From positions 1 to 9,699 of the forward strand of contig PDRH01000066.1 in NCBI GenBank assembly GCA_002748015.1: DNA of 9,699 nucleotides. The letters are read 5' to 3'. This DNA comes from Bacteroidota bacterium (lineage in GTDB: Bacteria > Bacteroidota > Bacteroidia > Bacteroidales > CAJPTX01). Positions within the stretch are counted from its first letter, which is position 1. Every line of letters starts with the position of its first letter. A program made the position numbers and the translations under genes. Shown piece after piece: positions 1 through 6,864 of the stretch. The notes beneath the pieces are model-generated. The model did not search any database. It was not told where the DNA came from and worked only from the letters and a program-made list of their open reading frames with translations.

Positions 1-1
1 T

Positions 2-1051
2 CCCCGCTTCGTCGCCTTGCTACCGCTTGATAGCATCTATACCTTTACGGCGCGGGTGCCAAACTACACGTCTGATACGGTTGTCGTTGACATAAGGGGG
101 CAGCAACGCTACATAGAGAAGGAGGTAACTCTAAGGGTTAAGAGCGTCCCCTACGTTCTCGTAACTGGTCGTATGCTCAACAACCTGTCTCTGGCGCCCA
201 TTCCGTCGAAGAACAAACCCTATGTTATCATTGACAAGCGCAAGGTTGATAGCATGGAGTACGACATGGCGAAGGGTACCTATAGCATCAAGCTACCCTA
301 TGGCAAGAAGTACACCATCAAGCTCAAGGCTAAGGACTACAAGGGTATCCCCATGGATCTTGACCTCACCGGCTATAGCGAGTACCAGAAGGTGACCTTT
401 GACCTCTACGCTAAGCCGATGAATGCTAATATGGTAACGCTTGGCGGGAAAATCATCAACACCAAGACGGGTAAGCCGCTGGAGAAGGGTATACCAGTTC
501 AGATGAAGGTGAACAAGCAGATCAGCGATGCCTTCAAGTATAGCAAGAAGGGCGGCCGGTATAAGATTATGCTCCCTGCTGGCTTTGAGTACGAGATGGC
601 GCCTAGCGTGAAGAACTTCTACAATAAGGTCGAGTTCGTTGATTTGCGTCAGGCGAAGCCTCGCTCTAAGGTGCGCCGAGACTTCTTCGTCACTCCGCTG
701 GAGGTTGGCCAGAGCGTGGATATCGAAAATATCTTCTTCGATACCGGTAAGGCCACCCTGCTAGAGCAATCCTTCCGTTCGCTTAACGCCCTACTTGACT
801 TCTTCAACGAGTACCCCAACGTGAAGGTGCAGGTTGGTGGGCATACCGACAACCGTGGTAGCGCAGCCTACAACCGGAAGCTCTCCGAGCGTAGGGCCAA
901 GTCGGTGGCTGATTACCTAATCTCCCACGGTATTAGCAAGGATCGCTTCAGCGTGAAGGGCTACGGTCCGGATAGGCCAAAGGCCAGCAACAAGACCAAG
1001 GTGGGACGGGCTAAGAACCGTCGCGTAGGCTTTACGATAGAGGCACTATAG
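2..1051 (+). CDS. OmpA-family peptidoglycan-binding protein, 5' end outside window
   Basis: This is the C-terminal part of an outer-membrane or periplasmic protein that should anchor the envelope to peptidoglycan. The frame is open to the left edge, so the TTG at 17 is probably not the true start. Numbering from that TTG, residues ~50-133 and ~141-227 look like two related beta-rich modules (VTGRML... and LGGKII..., each with a GxYxIxLP-like strand), similar to carboxypeptidase-regulatory-like sandwiches; the end of a third module precedes them. Residues ~233-343 are an OmpA C-terminal domain: IFFDTGKATL, then GGHTDNRGSAAYNRKLSERRAKSVADYL with the usual peptidoglycan-contact Asp (HTD) and Arg (ERRA), then a KNRRV ending. 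Codon use is mixed (GGT, GCT and CTT are common), unlike the C-ending genes at 5747-7931. A PorE-like T9SS protein is one possibility but cannot be judged without the N-terminus. The domain call is firm; the specific role is not known. Confidence 0.88.
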   Translation, partial: PRFVALLPLDSIYTFTARVPNYTSDTVVVDIRGQQRYIEKEVTLRVKSVPYVLVTGRMLNNLSLAPIPSKNKPYVIIDKRKVDSMEYDMAKGTYSIKLPYGKKYTIKLKAKDYKGIPMDLDLTGYSEYQKVTFDLYAKPMNANMVTLGGKIINTKTGKPLEKGIPVQMKVNKQISDAFKYSKKGGRYKIMLPAGFEYEMAPSVKNFYNKVEFVDLRQAKPRSKVRRDFFVTPLEVGQSVDIENIFFDTGKATLLEQSFRSLNALLDFFNEYPNVKVQVGGHTDNRGSAAYNRKLSERRAKSVADYLISHGISKDRFSVKGYGPDRPKASNKTKVGRAKNRRVGFTIEAL

Positions 1052-1077
1052 AAGATTAGTACCGCTCTTATTATCTT

Positions 1078-1111
1078 GGGGGGCTTGTCGCATACATGCG
1101 GCAAGCCCCCC
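1078..1111 (+). terminator. Hairpin terminator after the OmpA-family gene
   Basis: GGGGGGCTTG (1078-1087) pairs with CAAGCCCCCC (1102-1111). A T-G wobble and four more pairs extend the stem to about 15 bp around a TACA loop. A short TTT follows. It lies 27 nt after the OmpA-family stop codon, so it most likely ends that transcript. The U tract is short, so intrinsic termination may be incomplete. Confidence 0.75.
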
Positions 1112-1463
1112 TTTCGCATACAATCGTAGGCTCACGATCTCTTGGCTAGAACGCCCCGTCTTACTGCCATGCATAGGTTTTTGAAGCGCTTATGTATGCC
1201 CACCCCAGTTAGGCCGATGTCTATTTGCCCTTCTCGCCATTCAGCGATTGGCGGGAGAGCTTGGGCCTCGGGCCTGTTGAGCGAAGCGAAAAAAATCGCT
1301 GAGCCTACTGCCTGCGACCCAATGCGTCGAATGGGGGGATTTGACTCGCACCACCAGTAGCCCCTAGCGGCAGCCGGCTTTTTCACGTCGTTCACCGCAA
1401 TTCGCTTTATCGCAGCGCAGCACGCTGCAAGCCACTACGTCTAACTCAATCGGCATCAACCCA
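1112..1463. other. Intergenic stretch of unknown content, with inverted repeats
   Basis: This ~350-bp stretch lies between two convergent genes and holds no convincing coding sequence. An 87-codon frame on the minus strand (1132-1395) starts with GTG, lacks a ribosome site and resembles no family I know. Two inverted repeats are visible: TCAGCGATT (1241-1249) with AATCGCTGA (1294-1302), enclosing a GC-rich segment with GGCC/GGCC, and GCAGCG (1412-1417) with CGCTGC (1423-1428). It could be a structured RNA, a degenerate repeat element or decayed sequence; nothing here decides between them. Confidence 0.35.
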
Positions 1464-1543
1464 CGCAATTGGGCGCATTGGGCGCAAGTAGCCCGTAGGC
1501 ATAGCGACTCCTCCCATCCCTAGAATGGCCAATAGGAATAAAC
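1464..1543. repeat. Dispersed intergenic repeat, copy A
   Basis: This ~80-bp element aligns with 6865-6947 in the same orientation. The exact shared blocks are AATTGGGCGCATTGG (1467-1481), GTAGCCCGTAGGCATAGCG (1488-1506) and AGAATGGCC (1522-1530), with substitutions and small indels between them. A 9-bp unit, ATTGGGCGC, is tandemly duplicated at 1468-1485. Short open frames cross both copies, but a 1-nt indel between conserved blocks shifts them, so conservation seems to act on DNA or RNA rather than protein. It sits 8 bp from the hairpin at 1551-1593. Confidence 0.7.
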
Positions 1544-1550
1544 TTAAGTG

Positions 1551-1593
1551 CCAGCAAATAGGGGGTAGCCAAAGGCTACCCCCTATTTGCTGG
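1551..1593. terminator. Perfect 20-bp inverted repeat, likely terminator of the ABC operon
   Basis: The arms at 1551-1570 and 1574-1593 are perfect reverse complements of 20 bp, with an AAA loop (TTT on the minus strand). It starts 13 nt beyond the restored permease stop (1607-1609) in the direction of transcription, so it most likely ends the leftward DUF1573-ABC transcript and may stabilise its 3' end. There is no U tract directly after the stem on the minus strand. On the plus strand, TTGCAACGTTTTT follows, so bidirectional activity is possible. Confidence 0.65.
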
Positions 1594-1606
1594 TTGCAAC
1601 GTTTTT

Positions 1607-1723
1607 CTAGTACCGTAACCATTTCCATAAATCACGCCACCCGAAGCTCTTCCCGTACATCAGTATCCCGTTCCGGTAGATGCGCGCCGCAAGGTACGTT
1701 AGCAGTAGGAAGGTGCAGATGAG
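1607..1723 (-). pseudogene. Out-of-frame C-terminal tail of the ABC-2 permease
   Basis: This stretch encodes the expected last 38 residues of the upstream permease, but in another frame. It supplies the second half of a transmembrane helix (LICTFLLLTYLAARIY) and a basic cytoplasmic end (RNGILMYGKSFGWRDLWKWL..). Removing one copy of the 11-bp repeat at 1724-1745 joins ...QLGLSIGL directly to LICTF..., which gives a 438-residue protein with a TAG stop at 1607-1609. The tail matches what ABC-2/NatB-type permeases end with (ARIYRxGxLxYGKxxxxxxLxKW-like). As the sequence stands, ribosomes leaving the main frame at 1699 would not translate it. Confidence 0.8.
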
Positions 1724-2934
1724 TAGGCCGATGGTAGGCCGATGGATAGCCCCAGCTGCCAGAAGGGGACCCCGTATGCCACGCGCACAGGCATAACAAC
1801 AGGCGAGGTGAAGGGGATCAGCGAGAACCATAGGGCCAGCGCGCTATCCGGCGATTTCGCCACCTTTAGCATCACCAGGAAGGCAATCAGCATTGGGAGC
1901 GTAATTGGAAGGGTCATCTGCGTGGAGTCAGCTGACCCCTCCTCCAGGGCGGAACCCACTGCGGCGAAGGCCGCCGCGTAGAGTAGGTAGCCAAAGACGA
2001 AGTAGACCACGAAGGCCCCGATTATGGCCACGAAATTCACGTTCATCAGCGGTCCAAGTAGCTCCCCTGCGCTTGAGGGGAGGCCTCCTAGCCCCATGTC
2101 CATCGTTGGCATACCCTGCTGGCTAGCTAGCGTTTCAGCCCCCCCCAGCGCCTGCATAGCAAGCCCAGCGAAGGGGAGTAAAAGCCCGATGAGCACCAGC
2201 CATATCAGCAGCTGCAGTAGGAATACGGTGGCTATCCCCAGTATCTTGCCCATCAGCAGCTGGAAGGAGGTTACCGACGAGAGCAGCACCTCCACTATCC
2301 GCGAGCTCTTCTCCTCGATCACCCCCTGCATGACCATCCCCCCAGAAATCATGATGAGCATGTAGCTCAGTATTCCCAGGAAGTAGCCTATCCCAGCTGT
2401 AACCGCAGAGTTCGTCTCCTTGGCTTCCCCCTCCTCGCCCAGCGTAACCGTCTTGATGGCTACGCTCGTTTGCACCGAGCGCATGATGCTGTCCAGCCCG
2501 GGTATCTCGTATGCCAGTATCCGTTCCTGCTCTATCGCTCGCTTCAGCTCCTCCTGCATCCGCGTACTTACGCCCAGGGTGGGTTGCTTACGCGAGTAGA
2601 GGCATAGAGATTCTGGTTTGTCGACAGCCCTCTGCGGGATGAGGAGCACGCCGTCTAGCCAGGGCCGGTTATTGAGGATTTCGCCCGGGTCTTCCTCCGC
2701 AGCGAGCCGGTTGAAAATCAGCTTATCGTTGGTCTTCAGCCGCACGAATAGCCTACCCGTCGAATCGAACACCCCTACATGGTACTCCTCCTCGGTATCC
2801 ATGTTCATGATGATGCTCGGCACGATGAGCACCAGGATGAATACCAGCGGCGTGAGGAAGGTGGTTAGCAGGAACGCCTTTCTACGCACCCTTACGGAAA
2901 CTTCGCGGCTCAGAACAAGGTAGATGTTGCGCAT
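1699..2934 (-). CDS. ABC-2 (NatB-type) transporter permease, C-terminus frameshifted
   Basis: Membrane subunit of an ABC exporter, partner of the ATPase encoded just upstream. It has the usual layout: transmembrane helix ~20-43, a large extracytoplasmic loop (~45-178), then helices at ~180-203, ~227-254, ~301-325, ~341-358 and ~364-385. The family motif is GVIEEKSSRIVEVLLSSV (204-221). A Gly/Met-rich loop (262-296) joins two helices. The GTA-free ATG at 2934 lies 13 nt after the ATPase stop, so the two are translationally close. The frame is intact to GL at residue 400, then a perfect 11-bp tandem duplication (1724-1745) shifts it, giving 11 foreign residues and a TAA at 1699. The last helix is therefore cut in half. 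The product could be non-functional, or this could be a reversible switch or a sequencing/assembly error. The substrate is unknown; NatB sodium export is one family precedent only. Confidence 0.88.
   Translation of the reverse strand: MRNIYLVLSREVSVRVRRKAFLLTTFLTPLVFILVLIVPSIIMNMDTEEEYHVGVFDSTGRLFVRLKTNDKLIFNRLAAEEDPGEILNNRPWLDGVLLIPQRAVDKPESLCLYSRKQPTLGVSTRMQEELKRAIEQERILAYEIPGLDSIMRSVQTSVAIKTVTLGEEGEAKETNSAVTAGIGYFLGILSYMLIMISGGMVMQGVIEEKSSRIVEVLLSSVTSFQLLMGKILGIATVFLLQLLIWLVLIGLLLPFAGLAMQALGGAETLASQQGMPTMDMGLGGLPSSAGELLGPLMNVNFVAIIGAFVVYFVFGYLLYAAAFAAVGSALEEGSADSTQMTLPITLPMLIAFLVMLKVAKSPDSALALWFSLIPFTSPVVMPVRVAYGVPFWQLGLSIGLPSAYSSAPSYC
1724..1745. repeat. Perfect 11-bp tandem duplication inside the permease gene
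   Basis: TAGGCCGATGG occurs twice in direct succession (1724-1734 and 1735-1745), and a preceding G extends the shared unit by one base. Eleven bp is not a multiple of three, so the duplication shifts the permease frame. With one copy, the frame reads through to the natural-looking C-terminus. Confidence 0.95.
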
Positions 2935-2947
2935 GCTGCTCTAGGGG

Positions 2948-3868
2948 CTATTGGGAGGGCTTTACCACCCGTATGAATATATCGTTCATCGTAGGCCTAA
3001 TCCGTGCGAACTGCTCTATCTCCACGGTCTTTACCAGCTGCATGAGTAGCTCGTTCCCATCGGCCGAGGGGTCTTGGTTCTCTATCCTTGCCCGTTGCAC
3101 CTCGCCGGCCGCCTCGAGATGGCTCAGCGTCCAGCCCTCTGGTAGCTGGGTGGCATCGCCAAGGCGTTCCCCCATGTAGCCAACCTCGTAGAGAGGATGG
3201 GCAAACTGCTCTCGTATGCTCTCCACGCTGCCGCTCAGCACGTTCTGCGAACGGTTGATTAGCGTGATGTGGTCGCACATCGCCTCTACCGAATCCATGT
3301 TGTGCGTCGAGAAGAGGATAGTCGCCCCCTTCTCCTTTAGCCGGAGAATTTCCTCGGTCAGCACCTGTGCGTTTACCGGGTCGAACCCGCTGAAGGGCTC
3401 GTCGAATATCAGCAGCTGCGGCTCATGCAGTACCGTAACGATGAACTGCACCTTCTGGGCCATTCCCTTCGACAGCTCCTGTACCTTCTTGCCCCACCAT
3501 TCCGATATGCCGAAGCGCTCAAACCACTCCTTCAGCCTCACCGTCGCCTCCTGCCGCGATAGCCCCTTCAGGCGTGCGAGGTATACGGCCTGCTCGCCCA
3601 CCTTCATCTTCTTGTAGAGCCCCCGCTCCTCGGGGAGGTAGCCTATGCGCTGGATATCCTCGCGTTGTAGCGGTCGTCCATCCAGGCGTATCTCTCCGCT
3701 ATCTGGTAGTAGTATCTGGTTAAGTATGCGTATCAGCGTGGATTTCCCCGCACCATTCGGGCCGAGTAGCCCGTAGATGCTCCCGGCCTCCACCGAGAGC
3801 GATACGTCCTGTAGCGCCTTGTGCGAACCGTAGCTCTTGCTGATCCGCTCTATCTCTAGGAAGGCCAT
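2948..3868 (-). CDS. ABC transporter ATP-binding protein (NatA/EcsA-like)
   Basis: Cytoplasmic ATPase that should power the ABC-2 permease encoded next to it. Its 306 residues comprise a full nucleotide-binding domain (~4-215) and a C-terminal extension (~216-306). Walker A is GPNGAGKST (36-44), the signature is LSKGM (132-136), Walker B is LLIFDEP (152-158) and the H-loop is STHNM with H189. The Q-loop region reads YLPEERGLY, with Glu where many ABC proteins have Gln; this is usual for this NatA-like branch. The ATG at 3868 begins 3 nt after the DUF1573 stop, and the TAG at 2948 is 13 nt before the permease ATG. The three genes therefore look co-transcribed. The substrate cannot be read from the sequence. 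Confidence 0.93.
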   Translation of the reverse strand: MAFLEIERISKSYGSHKALQDVSLSVEAGSIYGLLGPNGAGKSTLIRILNQILLPDSGEIRLDGRPLQREDIQRIGYLPEERGLYKKMKVGEQAVYLARLKGLSRQEATVRLKEWFERFGISEWWGKKVQELSKGMAQKVQFIVTVLHEPQLLIFDEPFSGFDPVNAQVLTEEILRLKEKGATILFSTHNMDSVEAMCDHITLINRSQNVLSGSVESIREQFAHPLYEVGYMGERLGDATQLPEGWTLSHLEAAGEVQRARIENQDPSADGNELLMQLVKTVEIEQFARIRPTMNDIFIRVVKPSQ

Positions 3869-3871
3869 CGC

Positions 3872-4966
3872 CTACTCTAGCACTACTGTTACCCCTAGCG
3901 TTACCATCGGTTGCGACGGGTCGTTCAGTATGAGCTTTATCGTCTTGTTGGTGCGTCCGGCGTAGCCTTCCGTGTTGAATACCATATGCAGCGTGGTCTC
4001 ACCGCCCGGCCGGATCTCCTTCTCATCCAGGTCTACAAGCATGCAGCCGCAGGAGGTCTTGGCGCGTAGGATTTTCAGCGGTGCTTTACCGATGTTCTTC
4101 ACCACGAAGTCATACTTGATGGTCTTACCCTTCTTGCGCTGCCCCAGGTCTACATTGCGATGGGGAAAGTACGCTTTGGCGGCCTTGTCTTTGTCCTTGA
4201 TGTGCGAGAAGTCCGGTAGCAGCGTGAAGGCATAGTGCAGTGCCCGGCTTGTTTCCCCGTGCTTGACGGTAACCTTGCAGGACTGGTAGTCGTAGCTCGG
4301 CACCTTCTCGCCATCGATGATGATTTTGAAGCTCCCCGTCTCACCGCCACGCACCTTTAGCGTCTCTGGCTTGACGCTCATGTATGGGGGGTAGTCCACC
4401 AGCGAAATAAGCTCCTTCTTCTCGCTGAAGTTATGTACCTCCAGCTCCGTCGCATGCTTACCCTTATCTGTTATCTTATCCATGGAGTGGTAGCTCCCCT
4501 TCGTGCCGAACGCCCCGATGCGGTAGAAGTAAATCTCCGAGGGGGTCTTTACGTGCGGCGTTACGTTGCCCCGTATGAACAGGATGACGGAAGCCGGATC
4601 ACCATTGCTACGAACCGTCAGCGATTTCGTGAATTGGTGTGGCCGTCCCAGCGGGTTGAAGCGAGCGGTGATCTTCCCCTCCTTGCCAGGTAGTACCGGT
4701 TCTTTGGTCCAGTCCGAGGCCGTGCACCCGCACGAGGTCGACACGCTCTGTACAACGATGGGCACCTTCCCCTCATTCTTGAACGTAAAGGTGTGGCTAA
4801 CCGCACCGTCATCTTCGGCAATCGTCCCAAAATCATGCTCCGTCTCCCTGAAGCTAATCTTAGCCCCCTTGTTGCCCTGCTTGCCATCCTTGGCCAGCGC
4901 CGTACCATGTAGTCCTGCCAGCAGCAGCAGGGCCATCATCATGCCTAAAAGTCCCCTACTATTCAT
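3872..4966 (-). CDS. Secreted protein with two DUF1573 domains
   Basis: This 364-residue protein has a signal peptide (1-25, hydrophobic core GLLGMMMALLLLAGL, likely cleavage after ALA). Two copies of a DUF1573-type immunoglobulin-like domain lie at ~37-135 and ~267-363. Each carries the hallmark SCGC (C79/C81 and C306/C308). The first opens with the typical HDFGTIAEDDGAVSHTFTFKN pattern, shortened here as HDFGTI...HTFTFKN; the second reads NVDLGQRKKG...YDFVVKN. The middle part (~140-260) is also beta-rich but lacks the CGC motif. DUF1573 proteins are common in Bacteroidota and their function is poorly known; they resemble ASPM/MSP-type Ig folds. It is the first gene of the operon with the ABC ATPase 3 nt downstream, so a periplasmic role linked to that exporter is a reasonable inference. 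No lipobox is seen, so it is probably soluble in the periplasm. The domain call is secure, the function is not. Confidence 0.88.
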   Translation of the reverse strand: MNSRGLLGMMMALLLLAGLHGTALAKDGKQGNKGAKISFRETEHDFGTIAEDDGAVSHTFTFKNEGKVPIVVQSVSTSCGCTASDWTKEPVLPGKEGKITARFNPLGRPHQFTKSLTVRSNGDPASVILFIRGNVTPHVKTPSEIYFYRIGAFGTKGSYHSMDKITDKGKHATELEVHNFSEKKELISLVDYPPYMSVKPETLKVRGGETGSFKIIIDGEKVPSYDYQSCKVTVKHGETSRALHYAFTLLPDFSHIKDKDKAAKAYFPHRNVDLGQRKKGKTIKYDFVVKNIGKAPLKILRAKTSCGCMLVDLDEKEIRPGGETTLHMVFNTEGYAGRTNKTIKLILNDPSQPMVTLGVTVVLE

Positions 4967-5042
4967 ATCGCAATATCTCTATTTTACTAGCCCCCTTTGG
5001 CGGCCGTTCATCCGGTGGGGAGGTACTCCCCTTAATGCAGGG

Positions 5043-5050
5043 CAAATGTA
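5043..5050 (-). promoter_or_regulatory. Candidate -7 box of the DUF1573-ABC operon
   Basis: The minus strand reads TACATTTG here, a full match to the Bacteroidota -7 consensus TAnnTTTG. No clear -33 TTTG is visible at the expected distance. It lies in the 105-bp gap between ubiX and the DUF1573 start, giving a leader of about 70 nt. That leader contains a small hairpin, GGGGAG/CTCCCC at 5017-5031. The position suggests the operon is transcribed independently of ubiX. Confidence 0.5.
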
Positions 5051-5071
5051 ATATAAATGCGTTTTATGCGC

Positions 5072-5635
5072 CTATCCACCCCACTGCCACCTATTCGACG
5101 GCAGCCCGAAGCGCTCCAGTACGTGGTGGGCGAATTCCCCCACCATCCCCTCCACGCTGTCCGCACCGTGGTAGAAGGTCATCATCGGTGGCATAATCAC
5201 AGCCCCAGCCGCCGCCAGCCGTTGCATATTCTCCAGGTGTATCGCAGTCAGCGGGCTCTCGCGGGGTACCAGCACCAGCCGTCGCCCCTCCTTTAGGCAG
5301 ACCCCGGCCGCACGTGTCAGCAGCGTATCCGCCAACCCGTGGGCTATCTTGCCCAGGGTGCCCATCGAGCATGGTGCTATGATCATCCCCTCCGAGGGGT
5401 GCGAACCGGATGCCACCGGGGCGAACAGCGCATCATCTCCATGGATGCATAGCACCTCGTCCTCCGTCGGCAGCCCCACCCCCAGCTCATGCTCCCAGAC
5501 CGCTGCCCCCGCGCGGCTGAAGATGCACTCCACGCGCACCCCCTCCTGCGCCCGTAGCAACTCCAGAATCTTTTGCCCTATGATTGAACCACTTGCCCCG
5601 GTAACCCCCAGCGTGATGGCGCGGTATCCCTGCAT
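5072..5635 (-). CDS. ubiX: UbiX-family flavin prenyltransferase
   Basis: It transfers a dimethylallyl group from dimethylallyl phosphate to FMN, making prenylated FMN, the cofactor of UbiD-type decarboxylases. At 187 residues it has the normal family length and is complete. Motifs: GVTGASG (10-16) for flavin phosphate binding; APCSMGTLGKIAHG (87-100) with the conserved Ser-Met-Gly-Thr; VPRESPL (123-129); and MPPMMTFY (148-155). The ATG at 5635 places the first strand (AITLGVTGASG) at the usual distance. The stop lies 105 nt before the DUF1573 start, with a promoter-like box between, so it is probably a single-gene unit. A loose TACAATTTG on the minus strand at 5654-5662 could be its -7 region, though its spacing is one base too long. 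No ubiD partner is in the window. In this phylum prenyl-FMN could serve menaquinone or other decarboxylation; the target is not visible. Confidence 0.95.
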   Translation of the reverse strand: MQGYRAITLGVTGASGSIIGQKILELLRAQEGVRVECIFSRAGAAVWEHELGVGLPTEDEVLCIHGDDALFAPVASGSHPSEGMIIAPCSMGTLGKIAHGLADTLLTRAAGVCLKEGRRLVLVPRESPLTAIHLENMQRLAAAGAVIMPPMMTFYHGADSVEGMVGEFAHHVLERFGLPSNRWQWGG

Positions 5636-5640
5636 TTCCC

Positions 5641-5648
5641 TATATTTG
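5641..5648 (+). promoter_or_regulatory. Candidate -7 box for the exported protein gene at 5747
   Basis: TATATTTG matches the TAnnTTTG consensus of Bacteroidota. It is on the plus strand, 98 nt before the ATG at 5747, in the divergent gap with ubiX. It lies directly upstream of the ubiX start codon, so expression of the two genes could interfere. No -33 element is evident. Confidence 0.45.
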
Positions 5649-5746
5649 CGTTCTCAAATTGTACGTCCTTGGCGCATCGCCTCTAGCCCATTGGGCTTCA
5701 CCAGACCCCTCGGCCTGAGCGCACCAAGCTAAACCGAGCCAAAGTA

Positions 5747-6772
5747 ATGAAAAAAACGGGACTAATCCTCTTGCTCCTTGCCCTGACCCTCGGCACCACC
5801 CTAGCCAGAGGGCGTAATATCCAGCAGATGATATGGGGGCAGGACTACAAGCTCCACGTCAAGCTCAGCAACGATAGCAGCTACGTCATGGACGTACGGG
5901 GGCTATACCACCAGGGCGATGCCGCCGCCCCCATCGACACAGAGAACACCACCTACCTACCAGTCGCCCTCGATGCCGACTTCATACGCATGGTCAAGGA
6001 GAAACCCCTCAAGGATAGCCTTGCCGCCGCCAGCACCAGCGATAGCCTCGCCAGCAGAAAGCGCAACTCCACCCTCTGGGCCGCCCTCCACCACGAAATC
6101 GGCGGGGGCTACGTGCACCTGGTCAACTGCATAATGTACGCCCTCGAATCCCGCCAGCTCAACCTGGCTAACCCCATCATGCTCCGCCCCAAAACCAGCT
6201 GGAAGCCAGACCCCATGACCGAGTCCTATAGGCGCACCCGCAGGTGGGAGCACTACGTACCCCTCAAGCAGAAGCTCGCACGCCGCGAGTACAAGTACAG
6301 AAAGCGAGATGGCCAGCTGACGGACCTCCAGGGCGTACCCAAGAGCTTCATCGACCTATTCGAGGACACCAGCGACAGGGGATACCGAAAGCTCCAGAGC
6401 GAAAGGAAGCAGACCCAGATGGCGCAGATAGACCTCGTGCGCATCATGCTCGCAGCGCGATACCTCGGCGAGAAGCAGATCGCCTACATCAGCGACTGCG
6501 TACGCAACGCCATCACTCGCTATACCGCCAGCAACCTCCCCTCCGTCATCATCCTCGACGACTTCAAGGCCGCCGTGGCCATGCGCCTCGATACCGCCGG
6601 CTACCGGGTGGACCACATCGTGTTCGAGAACCAGAAGAAGCTCCCCCCCGAGGAAGTACAGAAGCGCACCGCCGCCATCAACCGTCTAGTCGCCAACATC
6701 AACGAGGCGAATAACCGCCTATTCCTCCGCCGCCTCAACTCCTACTACCAGAAGCCAAAACCCCAGAAGTAG
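5747..6772 (+). CDS. Exported protein of unknown function
   Basis: I do not recognise this 341-residue protein. Residues 1-20 form a clear signal peptide (KK, then LILLLLALTLGTTLA), with likely cleavage before RGRN. There is no lipobox and no later transmembrane segment, so the mature protein should be periplasmic or secreted. Visible parts: a short beta-like N-terminal region (~30-75); a Ser/Ala-rich linker (~88-106); HHEIGGGYVHLVNCIMYAL (115-133), which looks like the best-conserved core and carries two His and one Cys; a Lys/Arg-rich, probably helical stretch (~160-188); and helical C-terminal segments (~222-260 and ~297-335) ending in a basic, Pro-rich tail. Leu and Ile codons are mostly CTC and ATC. 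It is transcribed away from ubiX, but no functional link can be inferred. The start ATG is directly followed by the signal peptide, so the start is well supported. Confidence 0.85.
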   Translation: MKKTGLILLLLALTLGTTLARGRNIQQMIWGQDYKLHVKLSNDSSYVMDVRGLYHQGDAAAPIDTENTTYLPVALDADFIRMVKEKPLKDSLAAASTSDSLASRKRNSTLWAALHHEIGGGYVHLVNCIMYALESRQLNLANPIMLRPKTSWKPDPMTESYRRTRRWEHYVPLKQKLARREYKYRKRDGQLTDLQGVPKSFIDLFEDTSDRGYRKLQSERKQTQMAQIDLVRIMLAARYLGEKQIAYISDCVRNAITRYTASNLPSVIILDDFKAAVAMRLDTAGYRVDHIVFENQKKLPPEEVQKRTAAINRLVANINEANNRLFLRRLNSYYQKPKPQK

Positions 6773-6800
6773 CGTAAGGGGGTAAATACAGAGATCACCA

Positions 6801-6820
6801 ATGCGGCTTATCAGCGGCAT
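6801..6820 (+). terminator. Weak hairpin after the exported protein gene
   Basis: ATGCGGCT (6801-6808) can pair with AGCGGCAT (6813-6820) around TATC, with one internal G-G mismatch. It lies 28 nt past the stop codon. There is no U tract, so it may be an imperfect terminator or chance pairing. Confidence 0.25.
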
Positions 6821-6864
6821 GGAGAGCCAAAGGTTGCTACTGGGCTACTCGCTCGGTGTAAAGT

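Noticed and set aside
1210..1219. A third occurrence of TAGGCCGATG outside the permease duplication
   Set aside because: It is a lone 10-bp match in a different context; words such as GTAGGCC are common here, so it is probably chance.
1132..1395. 87-codon open frame on the minus strand in the long intergenic region
   Set aside because: It begins with GTG, has no ribosome site, overlaps inverted repeats and shows no recognisable domain. It is kept only as part of an unassigned stretch.
1330..1400. tRNA-like T-arm on the minus strand (GCGAGTCAAATCC)
   Set aside because: The T-loop is one base short, and no matching acceptor, D or anticodon arms can be folded around it.
1446..1628. Short minus-strand frame across repeat copy A, with a similar word (PMRPI) in a frame across copy B (6837-7052)
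   Set aside because: The frames of the two copies are shifted by an indel between conserved blocks, so the similarity comes from the DNA repeat and not from a conserved peptide.
6829..6844. Resemblance of AGCCAAAGGTTGCTAC to the loop region of the hairpin at 1551-1593
   Set aside because: The match is short and imperfect, it does not form the long stem, and it lies on the other side of the repeat compared with copy A.
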